Shown: positions 55,934 to 61,901 of the stretch, one piece after another
Position numbering within the stretch: position 1 is the stretch's first letter
Layout of the letters: each line of letters starts with the position of its first letter
Assembly (NCBI RefSeq): GCF_013377885.1
Contig: NZ_JABKAU010000002.1
Coordinates: forward strand, 62,001-126,000
DNA: 64,000 bases
Reading direction: 5' to 3'
Source: Hymenobacter lapidiphilus
GTDB lineage: Bacteria; Bacteroidota; Bacteroidia; Cytophagales; Hymenobacteraceae
Translations under genes and position numbers: made by a program
Notes under the pieces: generated by a model
What the model saw: only the letters and a program-made list of their open reading frames with translations
The model's database searches: none
What the model was told of the DNA's origin: nothing

Positions 55934-56296
55934 ATGACCGACGACCTGAAACAAGAATTCGATGCGGCCCGCATCAAGCACCTGCTCTTCAAGTCGAAGC
56001 TGCGCTCCTTTCTTTATGGCAGCGACACGGCCCAGGGACCCATCCGCGACCCGGAGCAATGTGCCATGGGTCAATGGATAACCCAGCGCGCCCTGCCTGC
56101 GTACGGCCATCTGCCCGAAACCCACGAGCTCGACCGTCTGCACCGGCTCATCCATCTGGAAGGAAGCCGCCTGATGGACCTGCGCCTGGCCGGCCAGTCC
56201 GACGCGGCCACGACCGGACTAGGCCATATCAACAAGCTCGCCGATGATATTGTGGCGTTGCTGCACATCATAGAAACCCGGGCGCGGGCGGCATAA
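55934..56296 (+). CDS. Stand-alone CZB (zinc-binding sensor) domain protein
   Basis: A 120-residue four-helix protein made only of a CZB domain. The zinc ligand pattern is complete: H16 (ARIKHLLFKSKL), C43 in EQCAMGQWITQ (family CxxGxW), and H70 and H74 in LHRLIHLEG. CZB domains usually sit at the C-terminus of chemoreceptors or diguanylate cyclases and sense zinc or hypochlorous acid through the cysteine. Here it is a separate small cytosolic protein, 37 bp before a histidine kinase and part of a three-gene operon with a receiver protein. It may act as an input or connector protein for that kinase; that link is inferred from gene order. Confidence 0.88.
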   Translation: MTDDLKQEFDAARIKHLLFKSKLRSFLYGSDTAQGPIRDPEQCAMGQWITQRALPAYGHLPETHELDRLHRLIHLEGSRLMDLRLAGQSDAATTGLGHINKLADDIVALLHIIETRARAA

Positions 56297-56333
56297 GCCG
56301 CCGGCCACCTGTCTTCGCTCTCTCCCCCACCCC

Positions 56334-57875
56334 ATGAACCTTAAGCTCCGGCTCTCCACCAAGCTCTTTGCAGGGTTTCTGACTATTTCGGCGCTTTTCG
56401 CGGCCGTGGTATTTCTCAATTACCAACTCTCGCGGGCCGTGCTGCGCAATTCGCAGCGGGTGGCCAATTCGCAGCGAATCACCAATGAGGCTACCTCACT
56501 GCTGCGCAACATCATCGACATGGAGGCTGGCTTTCGGGGCTACCTGCTGCTCAACAACGAAGTGCTGCTGACGCCTTACTACGAGGGCGAAAGAAAGCTG
56601 CTGGGCCGTTTTGGCAGCCTGCGCGACGAAATGCCGGTGGCCGGGCAGCAGTTCCGGCGGCTGCAGCAGGTGCAGCGGCTGTTCGAGCAGTGGAATTCCT
56701 ATTCACACCTGCTCATTGGTGAGAAGCGCGAAGCTCTGCGCAGTGACCCTACCCAGATTGGCATCAGCGGCCTTGAGCACGCCAATCTGGCTTCCGACCT
56801 TACAGGCAAAGTGCTCATGGATCAGGTTCGGGTGGTGTTTGCTGAGTTCGACCAGTCGGAGGCCTTATCGCGCCGCCAGCAGCGCCTGCGCCTGCAGGCC
56901 AGCATCCGCGAAACCCGCATCCTGTCGGTGGGTGTTACGCTCTTTACTATTGCCTTGGGGCTGCTGTATGCGGCGTATCTGGTGCGGCAGCTTTCGCGGC
57001 GCATCGGCGGCATGGTAGGCCAGGCCCAACGCATTGCCGGCGGCGACTATGCCACCCATATTCCGGACACCGAGCAGGACGAGCTGACCAAGCTGGCCAC
57101 GTCGCTCAACACCATGACCGACACCATCAATACCACCATCCGGCAGCTGGAGCGCCGCAACCAGGAACTCGACCAGTTTGCCTACGTGGTATCGCACGAT
57201 TTGAAAGCGCCGTTGCGGGGCATCGAAACGGCTTCGCGCTGGATTGAAGAGGACCTGGGCCAGGATGTACCAGACCACATTCGCGAGTTTCTGGTGCTGA
57301 TGCGCACACGGGTGCGGCGCATGGAACACCTGATTACCGGCATTCTTGACCTGGCCCGGGTAGGGCGCACGCCCCAGGCCGATGAGGCCGTGTTTGTGCG
57401 CCAGCTGCTGCGCGAAATCATTGATTCACTGGAGCTACCGGCCGGGTTCGAGGTGGAACTGCCCTTTTATCTGCCCACGCTGCACACCAACCAGATCCAG
57501 CTAGAGCAGGTATTCACCAACCTCATCAGCAACGCCGCCAAGTACCACCACGACCCGGCCCATGGCCACGTGGCCATCGGTTGCGTCGAAATGCCCGATT
57601 TTTACACCTTCTCGGTAACCGACAACGGGCCAGGCATTGCCCCCGAGTACCACGAGCGAATCTTTATCATCTTCCAGACCCTGACCGAGCGAGACACGCT
57701 GGAAAGCACCGGCGTAGGTCTGGCCATCGTCAAGAAAATTGTGGAGCGGCGAGGCGGCACCATCCGCGTGGAGTCGGCCGAAGGGGCCGGAGCCAGCTTC
57801 ATTTTCACCTGGCCCAAGCGGGTGCTTACCCGCCCAATGCCCCCTTCGGAGCCAGTTGTCCGTATAGCCAAGTAA
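56334..57875 (+). CDS. CHASE3-HAMP sensor histidine kinase
   Basis: A 513-residue inner-membrane kinase. TM1 (about 10-30) and TM2 (about 197-217) flank a helical periplasmic CHASE3 domain with ITNEATSLLRNIIDMEAGFRGYLL-type residues (56-72). Then come HAMP (about 218-270), a HisKA domain with phospho-acceptor H288 in YVVSHDLKAPLRGI, and HATPase with N box LISNAAKYHHDP, G1 DNGPGIAPEYHERIF and G2 STGVGLAIVKKIV. The kinase core is of the phytochrome-like type that pairs with Rcp1-style single receivers, and such a receiver gene follows 29 bp downstream. The CZB gene precedes it. Signal unknown. Confidence 0.95.
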   Translation: MNLKLRLSTKLFAGFLTISALFAAVVFLNYQLSRAVLRNSQRVANSQRITNEATSLLRNIIDMEAGFRGYLLLNNEVLLTPYYEGERKLLGRFGSLRDEMPVAGQQFRRLQQVQRLFEQWNSYSHLLIGEKREALRSDPTQIGISGLEHANLASDLTGKVLMDQVRVVFAEFDQSEALSRRQQRLRLQASIRETRILSVGVTLFTIALGLLYAAYLVRQLSRRIGGMVGQAQRIAGGDYATHIPDTEQDELTKLATSLNTMTDTINTTIRQLERRNQELDQFAYVVSHDLKAPLRGIETASRWIEEDLGQDVPDHIREFLVLMRTRVRRMEHLITGILDLARVGRTPQADEAVFVRQLLREIIDSLELPAGFEVELPFYLPTLHTNQIQLEQVFTNLISNAAKYHHDPAHGHVAIGCVEMPDFYTFSVTDNGPGIAPEYHERIFIIFQTLTERDTLESTGVGLAIVKKIVERRGGTIRVESAEGAGASFIFTWPKRVLTRPMPPSEPVVRIAK

Positions 57876-57904
57876 TTCACTGCCTTTATCTGCTCTGCCT
57901 GCCC

Positions 57905-58348
57905 ATGCCCCTCTCCTCCCAGCAACCTGCCATTCTGCTTGTCGAAGACGACCAGCTCGATATCATGAACGTACAGCGCGAGTTGCGCAAAAACAACGTG
58001 AACGTGCCGCTGCATGTGGCCCGCAACGGCCGCGAGGCCCTGGATTTGCTGCGCGGTGAAGGCGGCCAGACCCGTATTCCGCTCCCCCACGTGGTTATGC
58101 TCGATCTGAACATGCCCCGCATGAACGGGCTGGAGCTGCTCGAAATTCTGCGCGCCGACCCCGAATTCCAGCACCTAAACGTATTCATCACCACCACCTC
58201 CGATCTGGAAACCGACCGTCTTAAAGCCCAGCAGCTGGCTGTAAGCGGCTACATCATCAAGCCCCTGAGCTTCGATACGTTCGGCGAAGGCGGTACCACA
58301 GTCGATGGATTCAGCCTGTTTCTGGATCTGCTGAAGCTTAAGAGCTAA
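57905..58348 (+). CDS. Single-domain response regulator (Rcp1-like)
   Basis: A 147-residue receiver-only protein, start MPLSSQQPAILLVEDDQLD. Key residues are acidic pocket E14-D15-D16, phospho-acceptor D67 in VMLDLNMPRMNG, the switch Thr in VFITTTSD and K119 in YIIKPL. It has no output domain, as in Rcp1-type regulators of phytochrome-like kinases; the 26 residues after the lysine (including SFDTFGEGGTTVDGFSLFLDLL) form the usual extended last helix. It probably receives phosphate from the kinase encoded just upstream and passes the signal by protein contact. It ends at a bidirectional terminator shared with rnhB. Confidence 0.93.
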   Translation: MPLSSQQPAILLVEDDQLDIMNVQRELRKNNVNVPLHVARNGREALDLLRGEGGQTRIPLPHVVMLDLNMPRMNGLELLEILRADPEFQHLNVFITTTSDLETDRLKAQQLAVSGYIIKPLSFDTFGEGGTTVDGFSLFLDLLKLKS

Positions 58349-58362
58349 CAGCCAAAGTCATC

Positions 58363-58416
58363 AAAAAGCGGCAAAGCGGCCATCAGATACGTCTGGTAGC
58401 CGCTTTGCCGCTTTTT
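58363..58416. terminator. Bidirectional terminator between the receiver gene and rnhB
   Basis: A perfect 18-bp stem (AAAAAGCGGCAAAGCGGC, 58363-58380, with 58399-58416) with an 18-nt loop, and A/T tracts at both ends. Confidence 0.9.
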
Positions 58417-58445
58417 AGTGGATACCACTTATACTAGCCGTTGCT

Positions 58446-59042
58446 TTACAGGAGCCGGAACCCCATGCGGTGGTGTTCGGTGGGGCCGTGTGCCCGAATG
58501 GCAGCACGGTGCGCGGCCGTAGGATAGCCGGCGTTCTGCTCCCAGCCATAGGCCGGATAGGCAGCCGCCAGCTCCCGCATCCGGTCGTCGCGGAAGGTTT
58601 TAGCCAGCACCGAGGCCGCCGCAATTTGGCGGTAGAGGCCGTCGCCGCCCACTATGCAGGTGTGGGGCAGCGTAGGGTGCGGCCGGAATCGGTTGCCATC
58701 GACGAGCAGGTGGGTAGGCGTGGGCCGCAGCTGGTTGGTGGCCCGGTGCATGGCCAGGTAGCTGGCCTGCGCAATATTGAGCGCAGTTATTTCGGCCACC
58801 GAGGCTTCGGCCACGGCCCAGGCTACAGCTTCGCGGCAGATTTCGGAGCGTACCAGCTCGCGGCGCCGGGCCGTCAGCTGCTTGGAGTCGTTGAGGTATT
58901 CTGACCTAAAATCGGGTGGCAGCAGCACGGCGGCCGCAAAAACGGGCCCGGCCAGGCAGCCGCGCCCGGCTTCATCAAGTCCCGCTTCGAGCGGCTCGCC
59001 GGTATAGGAAACCAATAGCATTTGCGGAGCAGGGCGCTTCAT
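58446..59042 (-). CDS. rnhB: Ribonuclease HII
   Basis: A 198-residue enzyme. The active-site motif GLDEAGRGCLAGPVFAAAV holds the first acidic residues. NDSKQLTARRRE, the third acidic residue in HLLVDGNRF, and GGDGLYRQIAAASVLAKTFRD follow, as in all RNase HII. It removes ribonucleotides from DNA and RNA primers in the cytosol. Length is standard. It is transcribed alone toward the terminator at 58363. A -7-like TAGTTTTA lies at 59060-59053 on its strand, only 11 bp before the ATG, so a leaderless transcript is possible. Confidence 0.95.
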   Translation of the reverse strand: MKRPAPQMLLVSYTGEPLEAGLDEAGRGCLAGPVFAAAVLLPPDFRSEYLNDSKQLTARRRELVRSEICREAVAWAVAEASVAEITALNIAQASYLAMHRATNQLRPTPTHLLVDGNRFRPHPTLPHTCIVGGDGLYRQIAAASVLAKTFRDDRMRELAAAYPAYGWEQNAGYPTAAHRAAIRAHGPTEHHRMGFRLL

Positions 59043-59083
59043 GAGCAGGGCGTAAAACTATTCCAGCTGTTAGGCTGCCAAAG

Positions 59084-59143
59084 AAAGGCCTCACTCAGCT
59101 GAAACAGCCACAAAGATGGTTGTTTCAGCCGGGTGAGGCCTTT
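59084..59143. terminator. Hairpin terminator downstream of the 59184-59444 gene
   Basis: A long imperfect stem. AAAGGCCTCAC at 59084 pairs with GTGAGGCCTTT at 59133-59143, and inner TGAAACA pairs with TGTTTCA. It lies between rnhB and the small hydrophilic gene, both on the minus strand. Confidence 0.8.
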
Positions 59144-59183
59144 GCCGGTTATGCTAGCCGGATATTCTGGACTTGGGTCGTTG

Positions 59184-59444
59184 TTAGTGCGTGCCGGCGT
59201 TCGAACCTTCGCGACCGGGATTCTGCTCGCCACGGCGGGTGCCCTGGCTGTCGCGGGGGCCGTTGTCGATGTTAGACTCCTCGTCTTCGGTCATGTACAC
59301 GTTGGTCGTGGGGCCGAGGCCGTCGTTCTTCTCCGCCAGTGCCGACTCAGCTTCGGCATGCTTGAGGTTGAAGAGCGGGTCGCCTTCCTTCAACGACTTA
59401 TCAGTTGGCTTGTTTTCGGGCTGCTTGTTGGGTTGGTTGGCCAT
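59184..59444 (-). CDS. Small hydrophilic, probably disordered protein, unknown function
   Basis: An 86-residue protein starting MANQPNKQPENKPTDKSLKE. It is rich in Asn, Glu, Pro, Gly and Lys, with no hydrophobic core, signal or cysteine. The middle has EGDPLFNLKHAEAESALAEK and the end TRRGEQNPGREGSNAGTH. Such proteins occur in Bacteroidota as stress or unknown small proteins. A start at 59444 is used since the upstream extension to 59573 runs through the terminator-like region. It is preceded by the candidate small RNA at 59575-59724. Confidence 0.68.
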   Translation of the reverse strand: MANQPNKQPENKPTDKSLKEGDPLFNLKHAEAESALAEKNDGLGPTTNVYMTEDEESNIDNGPRDSQGTRRGEQNPGREGSNAGTH

Positions 59445-59574
59445 TATGGGAATGGTGCCGGGCGGAATGTGAACGGCCGGCAGTAGTAGCCTACGCACCA
59501 CTTTGGCGGGAGGTTGGCCCCGGTTGCGCGCCGAAGTCCCAATCGACCCACCTTGGACCAGAAAAAAGAGCAAT

Positions 59575-59724
59575 AAAAAAGCCGCTACCCTAGGTAGCGG
59601 CCTTTTCGGTCATACTGGCTGGCAGCGGTTCATTCATCCACCCTACTAATTGCTGCCATGATGCCAATACTACGCGGTAAGAGCCTTCCTTTCCATAAAC
59701 CTTACCAGCGCTGAATAATTAGTA
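59575..59724 (-). ncRNA. Candidate structured small RNA or attenuating leader
   Basis: On the minus strand a TAnnTTTG element (TACTTTTG, 59735-59728) is followed by about 150 nt ending in an intrinsic terminator (GCCGCTACC, loop TAG, then T tract; 59601-59575). A 10-bp closing stem CCTACTAATT / AATTAGTAGG (59726-59717 with 59651-59642) encloses an inner stem GGTAAG/CTTACC extended by CGC/GCG, and a second small stem-loop. No convincing ORF fits inside. It does not match a known RNA family from memory (not tmRNA, SRP, 6S or RNase P as I know them). The 86-residue gene starts 130 nt further on, so a riboswitch or attenuator leader is an alternative. The predicted start falls within the first bases of the closing stem. 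Confidence 0.45.
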
Positions 59725-59727
59725 GGT

Positions 59728-59735
59728 CAAAAGTA
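59728..59735 (-). promoter_or_regulatory. Predicted -7 element of the candidate small RNA
   Basis: TACTTTTG on the minus strand matches TAnnTTTG exactly. A -33 TTG at 19-20 bp spacing is not seen. Confidence 0.5.
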
Positions 59736-59848
59736 TACGAACGGCGTGGGCCGAATGGATTTTTTGGCCCAACGGAAAGTTTCACCCGCTCAATGGATCT
59801 TTTTACCCGGTGGGCTGTAGGTGCGGTACGCACCTTTTTCTGCCGTCG

Positions 59849-59856
59849 TATCTTTA
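59849..59856 (+). promoter_or_regulatory. Predicted -7 element of the NUDIX gene
   Basis: TATCTTTA, one base off TAnnTTTG, 30 bp before the ATG at 59886. It supports the short start and argues against a longer reading from 59793. Confidence 0.45.
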
Positions 59857-59885
59857 CCCCCTTTCTGCTCCCTCACTTTTCCTCT

Positions 59886-60455
59886 ATGGCCAACCCTGCC
59901 GCTGATTTCGACGAGACGCACAACCCCTGGCAGACGCAGGCCTCCGAAGTAAAGTACCAGAACCCCTGGATCCGGGTGCGTGAGGATCAGGTGATTACAC
60001 CTGGCGGCACGGCCGGCATCTACGGCGTCGTGACGATGAAGAACAAGGCCCTGGGTATTGTGCCGGTCGATGCCGAGGGCAACACCTGGTTGGTAGGCCA
60101 GTACCGCTACCCCTTAAGCGAGTACAGCTGGGAAATTCCGATGGGTGGCGGGCCGGTGGAACTCGACATACTCGAATCGGCCCGGCGCGAGCTACGCGAG
60201 GAAACCGGCCTGCTCGCCCACCGCTGGACCAACATCATGCGCCTGCACACCTCCAACTCGGTAACCGATGAGGAAGGCTTTGTTTTTCTGGCCCAAGAGC
60301 TGGAGCAGGGCGACACCGAGCCCGAAGAAACCGAGGACCTGCGCCTCTGGAAACTCCCGCTGGCCGAAGCCGTGCAGCTGGTTATGGACGGCCGCATAAC
60401 CGACGCCGTAAGCGTGGCCGGCCTGCTGAAAGCCGGCCGCCTGCTAGGCATGTAG
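59886..60455 (+). CDS. NUDIX hydrolase (ADP-ribose pyrophosphatase-like)
   Basis: A 189-residue protein starting MANPAADFDETHNPWQTQAS. The Nudix box is in EIPMGGGPVELDILESARRE with LREETGL (about residues 78-104); REL-REETG is intact. The upstream glutamate appears shifted by one residue relative to the strict Gx5Ex7REUxEExGU pattern. Features such as YQNPWIRVREDQVITPGG and WLVGQYRYPLSEYSWEIP are those of ADP-ribose/NDP-sugar hydrolases. It cleaves nucleoside diphosphates linked to X; the exact substrate is not given. It precedes plsC by about 95 bp. Confidence 0.9.
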   Translation: MANPAADFDETHNPWQTQASEVKYQNPWIRVREDQVITPGGTAGIYGVVTMKNKALGIVPVDAEGNTWLVGQYRYPLSEYSWEIPMGGGPVELDILESARRELREETGLLAHRWTNIMRLHTSNSVTDEEGFVFLAQELEQGDTEPEETEDLRLWKLPLAEAVQLVMDGRITDAVSVAGLLKAGRLLGM

Positions 60456-60480
60456 GCGTGGCCATTCCGGCAGCGCCTAC

Positions 60481-60511
60481 ACGTCATTCCTAGCGACGTG
60501 AAGAATGACGG
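60481..60511. repeat. Short degenerate relative of the GTCATTCTGAGCGAAG repeat
   Basis: ACGTCATTCCTAGCGACGTG and a partial complement GAATGACG in about 30 bp, between the NUDIX and plsC genes. It looks like a decayed or minimal copy of the longer repeat family. Confidence 0.5.
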
Positions 60512-60536
60512 GCATTCTTTACCCAGCTATCCACCT

Positions 60537-60544
60537 TACTTTCG
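60537..60544 (+). promoter_or_regulatory. Predicted -7 element of plsC
   Basis: TACTTTCG, one base off the consensus, lies only about 6 bp before the ATG at 60550. Use of it would give a leaderless or very short leader transcript, so it may be spurious. Confidence 0.25.
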
Positions 60545-60549
60545 CGGCT

Positions 60550-61389
60550 ATGATGCACCTGCTTCGTTACATCGGCCAGCGCCTGTACACCAGCTGGGCG
60601 ACCTTCTGGTTTGCGGTTCCGTTTTTGGTTACCTACCCGGTGCAGTGGGGCCTGAGCCACTGGCCGGCGGGCTGGCCTTACCTGCGGGCGCTCAACAAAG
60701 CTTGGTCGCGGTTCTTCATTATGATGTGGGGCGTACCGGTGGAGACCATACGGGCCACCGAAACAGTGCCGCCGGGCCAGCCCTGCCTGTATTTGGCCAA
60801 CCACAGTTCCCTCATTGATATTCCGCTGCTGTTTCGGACCCTGTCGGACGGCCCGAACGTGCTGGGCAAAAGCTCGCTGGCTAAAATCCCGCTTTGGGGG
60901 CCAATTTTCGGACGCGCCTACATTACCGTCGACCGCAACAGTGCCGTGAGCCGGGGCCGGGCCATCGTGCGGGCCCGCCAGGAGCTGGCAGCCGGCCGCT
61001 CGGTTATCATCTTCCCCGAAGGCCAGATTTCGAGCCAGCCCGGCCAGCAGCTGGAGCCTTTCAAGGAGGGTGCTTTTCAGCTGGCCATTGCCACGGGCGT
61101 GCCCATCGTGCCCATCACCATGCCGCTCAACCACCACTTTCTGCCCGATGTAGGCGGGCTGCGGGTGCGCTGGGCCCGGCTGGCCATCGTGATGCATGCG
61201 CCCATCAGCACGGCTGGTCTTACCGCCGCTGATGTGCCCGCCCTGCAGCAGCGCGTATTCGAGGTTATCACCAGCGGCCTACGGCCCGAAGCCGGCGGCA
61301 TTCCCGGCCCAGGTAGCTGGCGCCCCCAAGCGGCCCGGGCCGAAGCGGCTCCTGCTGCTACTACTACCCGGCCCGAACCGGTTGGCTGA
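60550..61389 (+). CDS. plsC: 1-acyl-sn-glycerol-3-phosphate acyltransferase (PlsC family)
   Basis: A 279-residue membrane enzyme. The start at 60550 (MMHLLRYIGQRLY; the second ATG at 60553 is also possible) avoids a longer, unlike N-terminus. One or two N-terminal TM segments (about 12-32) precede the acyltransferase core: the HX4D motif NHSSLID (H85-D90), GRAYITVDRNSAVSRGRA, the substrate motif IIFPEGQISSQPGQQLEPFKEGAF (FPEG) and VPIVPITMPLNHHFLP. It acylates lysophosphatidic acid to phosphatidic acid. The C-terminal 45 residues are Pro/Ala/Gly-rich. Specificity within the family is not certain. Confidence 0.92.
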   Translation: MMHLLRYIGQRLYTSWATFWFAVPFLVTYPVQWGLSHWPAGWPYLRALNKAWSRFFIMMWGVPVETIRATETVPPGQPCLYLANHSSLIDIPLLFRTLSDGPNVLGKSSLAKIPLWGPIFGRAYITVDRNSAVSRGRAIVRARQELAAGRSVIIFPEGQISSQPGQQLEPFKEGAFQLAIATGVPIVPITMPLNHHFLPDVGGLRVRWARLAIVMHAPISTAGLTAADVPALQQRVFEVITSGLRPEAGGIPGPGSWRPQAARAEAAPAATTTRPEPVG

Positions 61390-61415
61390 GCAGGGCACAA
61401 CCGGCCGAAGGGCCG

Positions 61416-61423
61416 TATCTTGC
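61416..61423 (+). promoter_or_regulatory. Possible -7 element of gatC
   Basis: TATCTTGC, similar to TAnnTTTG, 42 bp before the gatC ATG at 61465. It supports the short start. Confidence 0.35.
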
Positions 61424-61464
61424 GGCTATCAACTGCTTTTTTCACCTCTGAACTCCCCGCTCCC

Positions 61465-61752
61465 ATGAGCACCGACCTGGCTACTCTGCGCGGCCTGGCC
61501 CACTTGGCCCGCCTCGAATTCGACTCCACCAACGAGCAGCAGGTGCTCGGCGACCTGAACAAGATCCTGGACTGGGTGGACCAGCTCCGCCAACTCGACA
61601 CCACCGATGTGGAGCCACTGGTACACCTGAGCCAGGAAATAAACGTGCTGCGCCCTGACGAGGCACAAAACACCGTCGGCCACGCCGCCGGCCTAAGCAA
61701 CGCCCCGCGCAAAGACTCCGACTACTTCCGGGTGCCAAAGGTGCTGGAGTAG
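61465..61752 (+). CDS. gatC: Aspartyl/glutamyl-tRNA amidotransferase subunit C
   Basis: A 95-residue protein starting MSTDLATLRGLAHLARLEFD, the GatC N-terminal helix, followed by LNKILDWVDQLRQLDTTDVEP, LVHLSQEINVLRPDE and the C-terminal NAPRKDSDYFRVPKVLE. These segments are the GatC hallmarks. It is the small subunit that holds GatA and GatB together for tRNA-dependent Asn or Gln synthesis. gatA and gatB are not in the window, so gatC is unlinked, as in many Bacteroidota. It is followed by an inverted repeat. Confidence 0.96.
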   Translation: MSTDLATLRGLAHLARLEFDSTNEQQVLGDLNKILDWVDQLRQLDTTDVEPLVHLSQEINVLRPDEAQNTVGHAAGLSNAPRKDSDYFRVPKVLE

Positions 61753-61772
61753 GTTATGCACGCGATAAAGTT

Positions 61773-61869
61773 GTCATGCTGAGCGAAGCCGAAGCATCTC
61801 TACCGCAATAGTAATCCTGACGTTGGGTTAGCATTGCGGTAGAGATGCTTCGGCTTCGCTCAGCATGAC
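61773..61869. repeat. Inverted repeat, GTCATKCTGAGCGAAG family, copy 4
   Basis: Perfect 37-bp arms (61773-61809 and 61833-61869) with core GTCATGCTGAGCGAAGCCGA. It lies between gatC and the large membrane protein gene, ending 32 bp before the TTG start proposed at 61902. Confidence 0.93.
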
Positions 61870-61901
61870 TCGTTCTGGTAAACCCCTTATTCCCGCCCCG
61901 C

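Larger units (their letters stand above)
59445..59885. other. Divergent intergenic region with candidate RNA
   Basis: A 441-bp gene-free stretch. It contains a minus-strand promoter-like element (59728-59735), the candidate structured RNA (59575-59724) and the plus-strand promoter of the NUDIX gene (59849-59856). Nothing else is recognised. Confidence 0.6.

Noticed and set aside
59190-59210. tRNA-like TTCGAAC sequence
   Set aside because: It lies inside the small hydrophilic gene and has no flanking cloverleaf arms; no tRNA gene was found in the window.
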